Of a stretch of 64,000 nt of DNA, positions 1 to 7,930 are shown piece after piece. The DNA comes from Asanoa siamensis (GTDB taxonomy: Bacteria; Actinomycetota; Actinomycetes; Mycobacteriales; Micromonosporaceae). The notes under the pieces are model-generated. The model was not told where the DNA came from, did no database searches, and saw only the letters and a program-made list of their open reading frames with translations. How positions within the stretch are numbered: the first letter of the stretch is position 1; each line of letters begins with the position of its first letter. The position numbers and the translations under genes were made by a program. The stretch covers positions 17,306-81,305 of the forward strand of contig NZ_BONE01000037.1 of NCBI RefSeq assembly GCF_016862555.1. The letters are read 5' to 3'.

Positions 1-2085
1 CGGTTGCTCTACAACTTCCGCGCGAACCACCGGCTGTCCACCAACGGCGCCGCCGCCAACGGCGGCTGGGACGCGCCGAGCTTCCCGTTCCGCACCCACA
101 TGCAGGGGCACTTCCTCACCGCCTGGGCGCAGGCGTACGCCGTCCTGGGCGACACCACCTGCCGCGACAAGGCCGCCCACATGGTGGCCGAACTCGCGAA
201 GTGCCAGGCCAACAACGCCGCCGCCGGGTTCGCCGCCGGCTACCTGTCCGGCTTCCCGGAGTCCGACTTCACCGCGCTCGAGGCCCGCACCCTGTCGAAC
301 GGCAACGTGCCCTACTACTGCGTCCACAAGACCCTGGCCGGCCTGCTCGACGCCTGGCGCTACACCGGCAACACCCAGGCGCGGTCGGTGCTGCTGGCCC
401 TGGCCGGCTGGGTCGACACGCGCACCGCCCGGCTCAGCTCCAGCCAGATCCAGGCCATGCTGGGCACCGAGTTCGGCGGCATGAACGAGGTGCTGACCGA
501 CATCTACCAGCAGACCGGCGACGCGCGGTGGCTGGCGACCGCCCAACGGTTCGACCACGCCTCCGTGTTCAACCCGCTGGCCGCGGGCCAGGACCAGCTC
601 AACGGGCTGCACGCCAACACCCAGGTGCCGAAGTGGGTCGGGGCGGCGCGGGAGTACAAGGCGACCGGCACCACCCGCTACCGCGACATCGCCACCAACG
701 CCTGGAACATCACCGTGGGCGCGCACACCTACGCCATCGGCGGCAACAGCCAGGCCGAGCACTTCCGCGCGCCGAACGCGATCGCCGGTTATCTCACCAA
801 CGACACCTGCGAGCAGTGCAACACGTACAACATGCTCAAGCTGACCCGGGAGCTGTGGCTGCTCGACCCGGGCCGGGCCGCCTACTTCGACTACTACGAG
901 CGGGCCCTGCTCAACCATCTCGTCGGTGCGCAGAACCCGGCCGACAGCCACGGCCACGTCACCTACTTCACCCCGCTGCGGCCCGGCGGCCGCAAGGGCG
1001 TCGGCCCGGCCTGGGGCGGCGGCACGTGGAGCACCGACTACAACTCGTTCTGGTGCTGCCAGGGCACCGGGATCGAGACCAACACGAAGCTGATGGACTC
1101 GATCTACTTCCACAACGGCACGACGCTGACGGTCAACCTGTTCGTGCCGTCGGTGCTGACCTGGGCGCAGCGCGGGATCACCGTCACCCAGAGCACGAGC
1201 TACCCGGTCAGCGACACGACGACGCTGACGCTCGCCGGCGCGATGAGCGGCTCGTGGAGCATCCGGATCCGCGTACCCGCCTGGACGAGCGGGGCGACCG
1301 TGAGCGTGAACGGCGCGGTGCAGAACGTCCCGACGACGCCTGGCAGCTATGCCACGGTCACCCGCACCTGGACCGCCGGCGACACGATCGTCGTCCGGCT
1401 GCCGATGCGCGTCGGCACCGTGGCCGCCAACGACAACCCGGGGGTGGCCGCGGTCACCTACGGACCCGTCGTGTTGTGCGGCAACTACGGCAACACCGCC
1501 CTGAGCGCGCTCCCGTCGCTGGTGACGTCGTCCGTCGTGCGGACGGGCAGCGGGTTGCTGGCCTTCACCGCGACCGCGAACGGGGCCACCGTCAACCTCG
1601 GCCCGTTGCACGACGCGTACGGCTTCAACTACACGGTCTACTGGAACACCGGTGGTGGCGCGGGCGGCAGCCACCGGCTGGTCAACGCCGGCACGGGCCT
1701 CGTCCTCGGAGTCCAGAACATGTCGACCGCCGACGGCGGCCTCGCCGTGCAGTGGGGCGACACCGGCACCGCCGACCACAACTGGGTCATGGTGACCGAC
1801 GGCGACGCGGTCCGGTTCCGCAATGTCAACAGCGGCAAGGTCCTCGGCGTCGAGAACATGTCGACGGCCGACAACGCCCGGGTGCTGCAGTGGGCCGACA
1901 ACGGCACGGCCGACCACCGCTGGCAGGTGCTGAGCAACGGCGACGGCACCTACCGCATCCGCAACGTCAACAGCGGCAAGCTGCTCGGCATCCTGAACGG
2001 CTCGACCGCCTGGGGTGCCCAGGTTGTCCAGGACCCCGACAACGGCACCGCCGACAACCGCTGGCGCCTGGTCGCCAACGGCTAG
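1..2085 (+). CDS. GH127 beta-L-arabinofuranosidase with C-terminal ricin-type lectin domain (5' partial)
   Basis: Glycoside hydrolase of family GH127 (DUF1680); characterised members release beta-L-arabinofuranose from plant-derived glycans. The start and any signal peptide lie left of the window. Seen: an alpha-helical barrel region over about 540 residues carrying the family's metal/catalytic cluster, TCEQCN near residue 268 and FWCCQGTG near residue 350. Known members bind zinc through one Glu and three Cys and use a Cys nucleophile. From about residue 555 to the end there is a ricin-type beta-trefoil with three similar subdomains (recurring LG(V/I)xNxST and QW/QD patterns), a probable carbohydrate-binding module. 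The combination suggests a secreted plant-polysaccharide enzyme. Codon use is typical of the window. Confidence 0.9.
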   Translation, partial: RLLYNFRANHRLSTNGAAANGGWDAPSFPFRTHMQGHFLTAWAQAYAVLGDTTCRDKAAHMVAELAKCQANNAAAGFAAGYLSGFPESDFTALEARTLSNGNVPYYCVHKTLAGLLDAWRYTGNTQARSVLLALAGWVDTRTARLSSSQIQAMLGTEFGGMNEVLTDIYQQTGDARWLATAQRFDHASVFNPLAAGQDQLNGLHANTQVPKWVGAAREYKATGTTRYRDIATNAWNITVGAHTYAIGGNSQAEHFRAPNAIAGYLTNDTCEQCNTYNMLKLTRELWLLDPGRAAYFDYYERALLNHLVGAQNPADSHGHVTYFTPLRPGGRKGVGPAWGGGTWSTDYNSFWCCQGTGIETNTKLMDSIYFHNGTTLTVNLFVPSVLTWAQRGITVTQSTSYPVSDTTTLTLAGAMSGSWSIRIRVPAWTSGATVSVNGAVQNVPTTPGSYATVTRTWTAGDTIVVRLPMRVGTVAANDNPGVAAVTYGPVVLCGNYGNTALSALPSLVTSSVVRTGSGLLAFTATANGATVNLGPLHDAYGFNYTVYWNTGGGAGGSHRLVNAGTGLVLGVQNMSTADGGLAVQWGDTGTADHNWVMVTDGDAVRFRNVNSGKVLGVENMSTADNARVLQWADNGTADHRWQVLSNGDGTYRIRNVNSGKLLGILNGSTAWGAQVVQDPDNGTADNRWRLVANG

Positions 2086-2088
2086 CGG

Positions 2089-2629
2089 GTGTCGCGGGCC
2101 GAGGCGGAGGCCAACCGGACAGCGGCGGTGAAGGCGGCTTCGGAGCTGTTCCGCGAGAAGGGCATCCCGAACGTCGCTGTCGCCGACGTCATAAGGGCTG
2201 TCGGCCTCACGCAGGGCGGGTTCTACAAGCGGTTCTCCTCCAAGGCGGCCCTGGTCGACGAGGCGGTGGCGCTGGGGTTCGCCGAGATGATGGACCACCT
2301 GGCGCGGTTGGACGCGGACGCCGACGACCACCGGGCGGCGCGACTCGCCCTGCTGGAGTCGTACCTGTCGACCGCGCACCGCGACGACCCCAGCGACGGG
2401 TGCCCCGCGGCCGGCTCCAGCGGGCGACCTCGGGCACGACCCGGCGCCACGGGCGACGTATGCCGCCGGCGTTCGCGAGACGGCCGCCTGGATCGCGCCG
2501 GGTGACGCCGGCCTGGCCGCGTTGGCCACGCTCGTGGGCGGAATGCTGCTCGCCCGGGCGACCACGGGCAGCCCGGTGTCCGAGGAGATCCTGGACGCTG
2601 TGCGCGACAGCGCGTCCCGCGCTGTCTGA
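2089..2629 (+). pseudogene. TetR/AcrR-family regulator, frameshifted
   Basis: A GTG start 3 bases after the GH127 stop opens a TetR-type helix-turn-helix (residues about 8-55, with VADVIRAVGLTQGGFYKRF). The reading frame is intact to about position 2412, then runs into an unrelated Arg-rich tail and stops at 2505. Moving forward one base restores a continuous C-terminal TetR ligand domain (TYAAGVRETAAWIAPGD, then LATLVGGMLLARA) ending at the TGA 2627-2629. The apparent lesion is a one-base insertion at about 2410-2420. It would be a normal ~179-residue regulator if the base is an error; otherwise it keeps only DNA binding. Its natural partner may be the convergent DUF1330 remnant that follows. 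Confidence 0.75.
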
Positions 2630-2689
2630 ACCCGGGACCGCGGCCGGCAAGGGTCGTGCGAGCCCCGGAGCCGGGCCGCGGCGGGAGAT

Positions 2690-2890
2690 CGCGGCCCGGC
2701 TGGTCTGGTCAGTTGTCCGAGGGCGGCCGCGCGGTCCGGGAACTCCATCAGGACCACCAGGCCCGGCGAGGCTCCCTCGATTGCCCCCGTAGGGCTTCGC
2801 CGTAGCCCCGACCTGCTCGAAGTAGGTCAGGCCGGCGTCGTTCGGGACATCACCGGGGATGCGTAGGTGGTCGATGAGATAGGTGGTCAT
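2690..2890 (-). pseudogene. DUF1330-family protein remnant
   Basis: Starting from an ATG at 2890 the minus strand encodes the family-typical opening MTTYLIDHLRIPGDVPN, then GLTYFEQVGATAKPYGG. The next expected stretch is missing and the frame changes. In the shifted frame AIEGASPGLVVLMEFPDRAAA is readable, matching the centre of DUF1330 proteins, after which homology ends without the C-terminal third. So I see an internal deletion plus a frameshift plus 3' loss. It lies tail-to-tail with the frameshifted TetR gene. DUF1330 proteins are small alpha/beta-barrel dimers of unclear function. Confidence 0.6.
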
Positions 2891-2969
2891 CGGGTGGCGC
2901 GCCGAAGCCATGAGTAGGACCCGCCGCCGCTGGGCATTGGGCAGGCACATCGATCTCTGGGAGGCCCGG

Positions 2970-3089
2970 ATGCGCTGGTTGGTGGTCGTCGTGGTCGTCG
3001 TCGTGGTGGTTGCCCTGGCGATTTATCTGCCCCGGAAGGCCTTCCGTGCCGGTCGGTCCATGCGGAAGCGGCTCGACAAGGGGGAGTGA
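2970..3089 (+). CDS. small single-pass membrane protein (39 aa)
   Basis: A 39-residue frame begins MRWL, continues with an uninterrupted run of valines and other hydrophobics (one transmembrane helix, residues about 3-20) and ends in a strongly basic tail (KAFRAGRSMRKRLDKGE), so the C-terminus is probably cytosolic. The ATG is preceded by GGGAGG about eight bases upstream, which is why I chose it over an earlier in-frame GTG. No family recognised. The poly-Val stretch is written almost entirely with GTC/GTG codons. Confidence 0.45.
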   Translation: MRWLVVVVVVVVVVALAIYLPRKAFRAGRSMRKRLDKGE

Positions 3090-3094
3090 ACCCG

Positions 3095-3979
3095 TCAGCC
3101 CAGGGCCGCGGCGAAGCGGGTGGCGAACTCGGTGAGGGCGGTCGGGTCGGGTGCGTGGTCGGGGTTGACCTCCGTGAGCACCAGGCCCGCGAACCGGGGG
3201 CTGGCCGTGAAGATCGAGAGGCTGGCGGTCAGCTCGGTCAGGAGCAGGCCCGCCGGCGCGTCGCCCGAGTCCGGCACGTCGGCCAGCGGTGTGTCGTTGA
3301 AGGACAGCACGTCGACGTCGCAGTGCACGACGAAGCGGGGCGCCGCCGACTCCATCGTCGTGCGGGCACGAAGGGCCGCCCCAACGGGATCAGCCCGCAC
3401 CTCGGCCGCCGTCACGTGCGGGATGCCCAGCTCGTCGAGCAACCCGCGCTCGTGGTCGCCGACCGGTAGGCAGTGCCCGTAGGACACGACCGACGACGCG
3501 GGTCGTGGCGGCCCGACCGCCGCCAACTCCGGGACGTGGCCCGGCACGCGCAGCAGGCAGGCCAGTCCCATCGCGTCGAGGTTGCCGTTGACCCGGGTCG
3601 CCGGCGTGTAGAGGTCCGGCCCGCCGTCCACGTAGAGCAGACCCGGCGGCTCCGGGAAGCCGGCGACCACCCCCACCGTGATCGAGCAGTCGCCGCCGAC
3701 GACCAGCGGCGTCCGGGCCGAGGCCAGGATCTCAGCCGTCGCCGCGGCCGTGTCGGCCGCCACCCGGGCCACCACCGCGGCGTGCTTGGCCGTCGGTCGC
3801 CCGGGGTCGGGTCGCCACCGGAAGCCCGGCACGTCGCCGAGATCGACCGCGCCGCCCGGCAGTGCCTCGACCAGGCCCGCAGCCCGCAACGCCGCCGGCC
3901 CCTTCTCCAGGCCCGGCGTGTGCGCGCCCGCGCTCGACGGCACCCCCAGCACTCCCCACCGCGCGTCCATGCCCGTCAT
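3095..3979 (-). CDS. arginase/agmatinase-family (ureohydrolase fold) protein
   Basis: Ureohydrolase-fold protein of 294 residues. The three metal-site segments are recognisable but diverged: VVGGDCSITVG replaces GGDHS, YVDGGPDLYTP replaces DAHxD, and VHCDVDVLSF keeps the DxD pair. Canonical arginases bind two Mn ions with His/Asp ligands; here the first His is Cys and the His of DAHxD is Gly, so the metal site may be altered or mononuclear. Actinobacterial relatives with GGDC exist, so this may be a distinct subfamily rather than decay. ATG 3979 was chosen; ATG 3970 is also possible. Substrate unknown. It is transcribed divergently from the M48 protease gene. Confidence 0.75.
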   Translation of the reverse strand: MTGMDARWGVLGVPSSAGAHTPGLEKGPAALRAAGLVEALPGGAVDLGDVPGFRWRPDPGRPTAKHAAVVARVAADTAAATAEILASARTPLVVGGDCSITVGVVAGFPEPPGLLYVDGGPDLYTPATRVNGNLDAMGLACLLRVPGHVPELAAVGPPRPASSVVSYGHCLPVGDHERGLLDELGIPHVTAAEVRADPVGAALRARTTMESAAPRFVVHCDVDVLSFNDTPLADVPDSGDAPAGLLLTELTASLSIFTASPRFAGLVLTEVNPDHAPDPTALTEFATRFAAALG

Positions 3980-4078
3980 GCTCACACGACCCACCGACAA
4001 AAAGCCGTGACGGTCGATGGCACGCAGCCGGAACGGCCAGTACGCCACGGGTCCGCGTACCCGAATGATCTTGTCTCG

Positions 4079-5335
4079 ATGAGCACCGAGACCTGCCCCC
4101 ACTGCCGCACCGCCACCACCACCCTCGGCAACGCCGAGCCCTGGTGCGCGCGCTGCGAATGGAACCTCGACGCGTACGACCGTTTCCGGCGGCGTCCGGA
4201 GTTCGGCTGGGCCTGGGTCGACCGGCGCCTGCACCGGCTCGCCTTCCGGCTGGCCCGCGGCCAGTTCGCGAAGCTGGTCAAGGCCGACCTGGCCCGCCGC
4301 GCGAACCTGCCGCGGATCGTCGTCATCGCCGTCTCGCTCGTCCTCCTGGGGATCTTCGCCGCGATGGTGGCCGGCGGCGTCCTGCTCGTCCTGCGCGACT
4401 TCCCGTCCTGGTGGCTGGCGCCCGGCTTGATCCTTCTCGCGGTGGCCTGGCTCCTGCGCCCGCGGCTCGGCCGCCTGTCCGATCTGGACGGTTGGGAGAT
4501 GAGCCGTGACGAGGCGCCAGGCCTGTACGCCCTGCTCGACGAGGTGGCCGGCGCCGTCGGGACCGCCACGCCGCCGGCCGTGCTGGTCACCGAGGACGTC
4601 AACGCCTTCACGACCAACGTCGGCTTCCGGCGGCGGCGGGTGCTGGTGCTCGGCCTGCCGCTCTGGGCCGTCCTGCAACCGCAGGAGCGGGTGGCGCTGC
4701 TCGGCCACGAGTTCGGCCACTTCGTCAACGGCGACACCCGCCGGTCGCTGCTCGTACAACCGGCCCTGAGCATGCTCGGCAACGCCGCGATGCTCGTGCG
4801 ACCGGGCCACGAGTCCGCCGGCGGCAGTTTCCTCACGCTGCTCGCCGAACTCGTCGCCCGCGCCGCACTGTCGGTGCTCAGCAAGATCCTGCTGCTCGGG
4901 CACATCCTGCTGCTCTGGATCGGCCTGCGTGACGGCCAGCGCGCCGAGTACCAGGCCGACGCCCTCGCCGCCAAGGTCGCGGGCACCGCCGCGGCGCTCG
5001 GCCTCGCGGAGGTGCTGGCGGCGGCGGAGGTCGTGGACATGCTGGTACGCCGCGACGCGCGCGCCGGCCACGGCCCCGACACCTGGCGCGCCTCGGTCAC
5101 GGAGAGCAGCGTCCGCGGCGGCGGGGAACGCACCGCCACCCGGCTGCAACTCACGATCCGCGAGGACGCGTCGATGTTCGCGACCCACCCGCCGCGGGGC
5201 CTGCGCGCCCGGATGCTCCGCGAGCGCACCTTCGCGACACCGACGGTGACGCTCACGCCGGCCAGGGCCGAGGCGATCGAGAAGGAACTGGCCAGGGAGT
5301 ACGAGTCGGCCCGGCGCGAGCTCAAGAACGCCTGA
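4079..5335 (+). CDS. M48-family zinc metalloprotease with N-terminal zinc ribbon
   Basis: Membrane metalloprotease of the M48 (HtpX/Ste24-like) family, 418 residues. Residues 1-30 form a small zinc ribbon (CPHC and CARC). Two hydrophobic segments lie at about 80-105 and 112-127, then the protease domain with HEFGH at 210-214 (zinc ligands and catalytic Glu) and the downstream Glu ligand in RAEYQADALA near 289. Further hydrophobic stretches surround the HExxH region. Likely role is membrane-protein quality control. ATG 4079 begins right at the zinc ribbon and is the sensible start, although the frame is open further upstream. A long inverted repeat follows 41 bases after the stop and may terminate transcription. 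Confidence 0.87.
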   Translation: MSTETCPHCRTATTTLGNAEPWCARCEWNLDAYDRFRRRPEFGWAWVDRRLHRLAFRLARGQFAKLVKADLARRANLPRIVVIAVSLVLLGIFAAMVAGGVLLVLRDFPSWWLAPGLILLAVAWLLRPRLGRLSDLDGWEMSRDEAPGLYALLDEVAGAVGTATPPAVLVTEDVNAFTTNVGFRRRRVLVLGLPLWAVLQPQERVALLGHEFGHFVNGDTRRSLLVQPALSMLGNAAMLVRPGHESAGGSFLTLLAELVARAALSVLSKILLLGHILLLWIGLRDGQRAEYQADALAAKVAGTAAALGLAEVLAAAEVVDMLVRRDARAGHGPDTWRASVTESSVRGGGERTATRLQLTIREDASMFATHPPRGLRARMLRERTFATPTVTLTPARAEAIEKELAREYESARRELKNA

Positions 5336-5376
5336 CCGGGCCAGCGGACGAGCAACGCCGGCCGACCCTGTCGCCG

Positions 5377-5454
5377 CGCCGCTTTGCTCTGCTTCCAGAT
5401 ACGCACCGCAGGTCAGAGGTGGTGGTGCGGATATGGAAGCAGAGCAAAGCGGCG
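5377..5454. repeat. 31-bp near-perfect inverted repeat (large hairpin)
   Basis: Arms 5377-5407 and 5424-5454 match at 29 of 31 positions as inverted copies around a 16-base loop; the core is GCTTTGCTCTGCTTCCA and its complement. It sits between the M48 stop and the GNAT start. It may be a bidirectional terminator, but it is far longer than the other terminators in the window and lower in GC, so a dispersed palindromic repeat element is also plausible. Confidence 0.75.
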
Positions 5455-5513
5455 TGAATGACGTTCATCTCGGGGGCGGGCGCCGGCCCGGGAGCGCCGC
5501 TAGGGTCGGGTTC

Positions 5514-6242
5514 GTGGATCAACTGGGGACGGTGCTGGCCGCGCATCGCGCGTACCTTCGCGGGTGGGATCCCGCGCCCGGCGCGGACCCGGATCTGGTC
5601 ACGTACCGTAGCGACGTCCCGCACGCCACGCTCAACGGTGTTCTGCGCCTCCGCGACCGGCCGGCCGGCGACGCCCTGCGCGAGGCCCGCGCGCGCCTCG
5701 ACGGCGTACCCCGGATCTGGTGGGTCGGTCCCGACAGCGACCCCGGGACGTCCGCCGCGCTCCAGGGCGCCGGCGCCGTCAAGCGGACCGAACTCCCGAT
5801 CATGGTGGCCGACCTCATCGAGGCACCAAAACAGCCACCGGAAACAGCGGGTCTGGAGATCACCCGAGCCACGGACCTCGTCGAGTACGCGACGGCGTAC
5901 GGCCGCGTGTCAGGCGTCGACCCGGCCGCGATCGACACGGTGGTCGAGCGGGAGCGGGCCCAGCCCGACGTGGTCCGGCTCGCCGGGCGAGGCCCGGACG
6001 GCACCGTTGCCGGCACCGCCACCGCCTGGTTCAGCCACGACATCGTGACGCTCTACTTCGTCGGCACGCAGCCCGCCCACCGCCGGCAGGGCGTCGGCGC
6101 CGCAATGACCGCGGCCGTGCTCGATCTCGCCCGGCAACGCGGCGTGACCACGGCGGCGCTCTCCGCCACCCCCATGGCCGTGTCCCTCTACCATCGCCTG
6201 GGCTTCCGCCAGGTCGGCGCGTTCGACATCCTGTCCTTCTGA
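5514..6242 (+). CDS. GNAT-family N-acetyltransferase
   Basis: A 242-residue protein whose C-terminal half is a GNAT domain: beta-strand plus TLYFVGTQPAHRRQGVG, the acetyl-CoA pyrophosphate-binding loop (R/QxxGxG/A), followed by LYHRLGFRQVG, the typical last motif. The N-terminal half (residues 1-110) is a degenerate GNAT-like or substrate-binding region. GTG 5514 was chosen because the only earlier in-frame starts fall inside or beside the 31-bp hairpin arm. Acceptor substrate cannot be told from sequence. Confidence 0.78.
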   Translation: MDQLGTVLAAHRAYLRGWDPAPGADPDLVTYRSDVPHATLNGVLRLRDRPAGDALREARARLDGVPRIWWVGPDSDPGTSAALQGAGAVKRTELPIMVADLIEAPKQPPETAGLEITRATDLVEYATAYGRVSGVDPAAIDTVVERERAQPDVVRLAGRGPDGTVAGTATAWFSHDIVTLYFVGTQPAHRRQGVGAAMTAAVLDLARQRGVTTAALSATPMAVSLYHRLGFRQVGAFDILSF

Positions 6243-6250
6243 GAACGGCC

Positions 6251-6285
6251 TGTCACATCCGCGGCCGCGGCGGTGCTCTGTAGGT
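6251..6285 (+). promoter_or_regulatory. candidate promoter of the ECF sigma operon
   Basis: TGTCACATCC at 6251-6260 followed by GGCGGTGCTCTG just before the GTG start at 6286. The same arrangement (TGTGACATCC, then GGCGGCGCTGTG) precedes the other ECF sigma gene on the minus strand near 37126-37100. Shared spacing suggests a common or autoregulatory ECF promoter. Inference only. Confidence 0.35.
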
Positions 6286-6864
6286 GTGGACGTCGAAGGG
6301 CAGAGCGTCGCCGCGCTGGTCGGGCGGGTCGAACGGGCGCGGAAGGGTGGCTTCGTGGTCTCCGACGGGGCTGTCCGGGCCGACCTCGAACAGGTGTTCC
6401 GCTCCGCGTACCCGCGGGTGGTCGCCGTCGCCGCCCGGGTGCTCGGCAGTCGGTCCGAGGCCGAGGACGTGGCGCAGGAGGTGTTCCTGACCTTCTGCCG
6501 GTCCGCCGTGCCGGCGGCCGAGGCGTCCGGCTGGCTGTCGGTCGCCGCGGCGCACACCGCGCTCAACCATCTGCGCTCCGGGAGACGGCGCGCGTCCCGG
6601 GAGGTCGCCGCCGGCAGCGCCGCGACCGTGGCACCCGACATCGCCGACGCGGTGGTCACTCTCGACGAGCGCCGACGGGTACGCGCGGCGCTGGCGAGAC
6701 TGCCCCGCAAACAGGCTGTCGCCCTCGTCCTGCGGCACAGCGGCCTGAGCTACGCCGAGGTCGCCGCCGCCCTCGATCTTTCCCCCGGCAGCGTGGGCAC
6801 GACCGTGCGGCGCGCCGAATCCGCTCTGCGTGAGGAGTTGAACCGTCATGCGTCATCCGACTGA
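6286..6864 (+). CDS. ECF-type RNA polymerase sigma factor
   Basis: A 192-residue sigma-70 family factor with only regions 2 and 4. Region 2 runs over about residues 35-95 (FRSAYPRVVAVAARVLGSRSEAEDVAQEVFL, then ALNHLRSGRRRASRE); region 4 over about 130-185 (LARLPRKQAVALVLRHSGLSYAEVAAAL with its helix-turn-helix). It is the first gene of a tightly coupled operon: the anti-sigma start at 6848 overlaps its end by 17 bases. Start is GTG 6286, little or no leader if the upstream motif is the promoter. It likely controls an envelope or antimicrobial-stress response including the ABC transporter downstream. Confidence 0.88.
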   Translation: MDVEGQSVAALVGRVERARKGGFVVSDGAVRADLEQVFRSAYPRVVAVAARVLGSRSEAEDVAQEVFLTFCRSAVPAAEASGWLSVAAAHTALNHLRSGRRRASREVAAGSAATVAPDIADAVVTLDERRRVRAALARLPRKQAVALVLRHSGLSYAEVAAALDLSPGSVGTTVRRAESALREELNRHASSD

Positions 6865-7930
6865 CGGCACGCTACGCCGGCTCCTGGACGAGCCGGACGG
6901 GGTCGCCGACGCCGAGCGCGCGCACGTCGCCGGTTGCCCGCCATGCCGGGGCCGGCTGTCCGCCGTCCAGCGCGACGCCGCGGCCGCCGCGACGCTGCTC
7001 GGCGTGGAGGCAGGCACCGACGTCGACGCCGGGTGGGAGCGGCTGTCCCGCGCCGTGGCCGCCGAGGAACGCCCCCGCGTGGCCGCGGCGCCCGGTCGCC
7101 GCTGGCGGACCCTGCTGCGCAGCCCGGTCGCCGCCGGCATCGGTGTGGCCGTCGTCCTGGCCGGCGCGGGTGCCGCGGCCGCCGGTGACTGGCTGCAGGT
7201 CTTCCGCGCCGAGCGGATCGCCCCGATCAGCGCGCCCCAGGCCGACCTGATCAAGATGCCGGAACTCGACCAGTTCGGCGACGTCGTGCCGATCGAGCCG
7301 ATCACCATCCGCCCCGTCGCCGACGCGGCGGCCGCGGCCAAAACGACCGGGCTGACGGTGCCGCGGGTCGGCGCGCTGCCGAAGGGTGTCACCGGCGAGC
7401 CGACCTACCACGCCGGGCAGCGGGCGAGCGCGCTGTTCACCTACCGGGCCGAGAAGGCCGAGCGGACCGCGCGCGACCGCGGCGAGACGCTGCCTCCGCC
7501 GCCGCCGGGTCTGGACGGCAGTCAGTTCCGGTTGACGGGCGGTCCTGGGTTCGCGGCCGTCTGGCAGGCCGACCGCCCGTACCCGGCGCTGGTGGTAGCC
7601 CGCGCGATCGCGCCGACCGCCTATTCGACGGGCGTGCCGTTCGAGACCGCCCGCGACTACCTGCTCTCGTTGCCCATCGTGCCGCCGTCCGTCGCGGCGC
7701 AGCTGCGAGCCTTCTCCGGCGACGGTACGACCTTGCCGATCTTCATGTCGGTCGAGCACATGACCAGCACACCTACCGACGTCGGCGGCGCGCCCGCGAC
7801 GTTGCTGATCTCGAAGGACGGTTCGATGGCGGCCGTGGTCTGGATGGACGGCACCGTGGTCAACGCGGTGGCCGGGCCGTTGAGGGGCGACGAGGTGCTG
7901 GCGGTGGCACGCGGGCTGGAGCCCCGGTGA
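6848..7930 (+). CDS. zinc-finger membrane anti-sigma factor
   Basis: A 360-residue protein with the zinc-binding anti-sigma signature H-x3-C-x2-C (His26, Cys30, Cys33 in AHVAGCPPCRG), a cytosolic N-terminus and one transmembrane helix at about residues 93-113, then a roughly 240-residue extracytoplasmic domain of unrecognised fold. Position directly after, and overlapping, the ECF sigma gene supports anti-sigma function. Its stop shares GTGA with the ABC ATPase start, so sensor and transporter are translated together. Confidence 0.8.
   Translation: MRHPTDGTLRRLLDEPDGVADAERAHVAGCPPCRGRLSAVQRDAAAAATLLGVEAGTDVDAGWERLSRAVAAEERPRVAAAPGRRWRTLLRSPVAAGIGVAVVLAGAGAAAAGDWLQVFRAERIAPISAPQADLIKMPELDQFGDVVPIEPITIRPVADAAAAAKTTGLTVPRVGALPKGVTGEPTYHAGQRASALFTYRAEKAERTARDRGETLPPPPPGLDGSQFRLTGGPGFAAVWQADRPYPALVVARAIAPTAYSTGVPFETARDYLLSLPIVPPSVAAQLRAFSGDGTTLPIFMSVEHMTSTPTDVGGAPATLLISKDGSMAAVVWMDGTVVNAVAGPLRGDEVLAVARGLEPR

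Noticed and set aside
201..2792. 863-residue open frame inside the GH127 gene
   Set aside because: Arg/Pro-rich, no motifs, antagonistic codon positions; a shadow of the GH127 frame in GC-rich DNA.
3095..5188. 697-residue minus-strand frame extending the arginase-like gene upstream
   Set aside because: Only the part from 3979 downward resembles a protein; the rest is antisense to the M48 protease gene.
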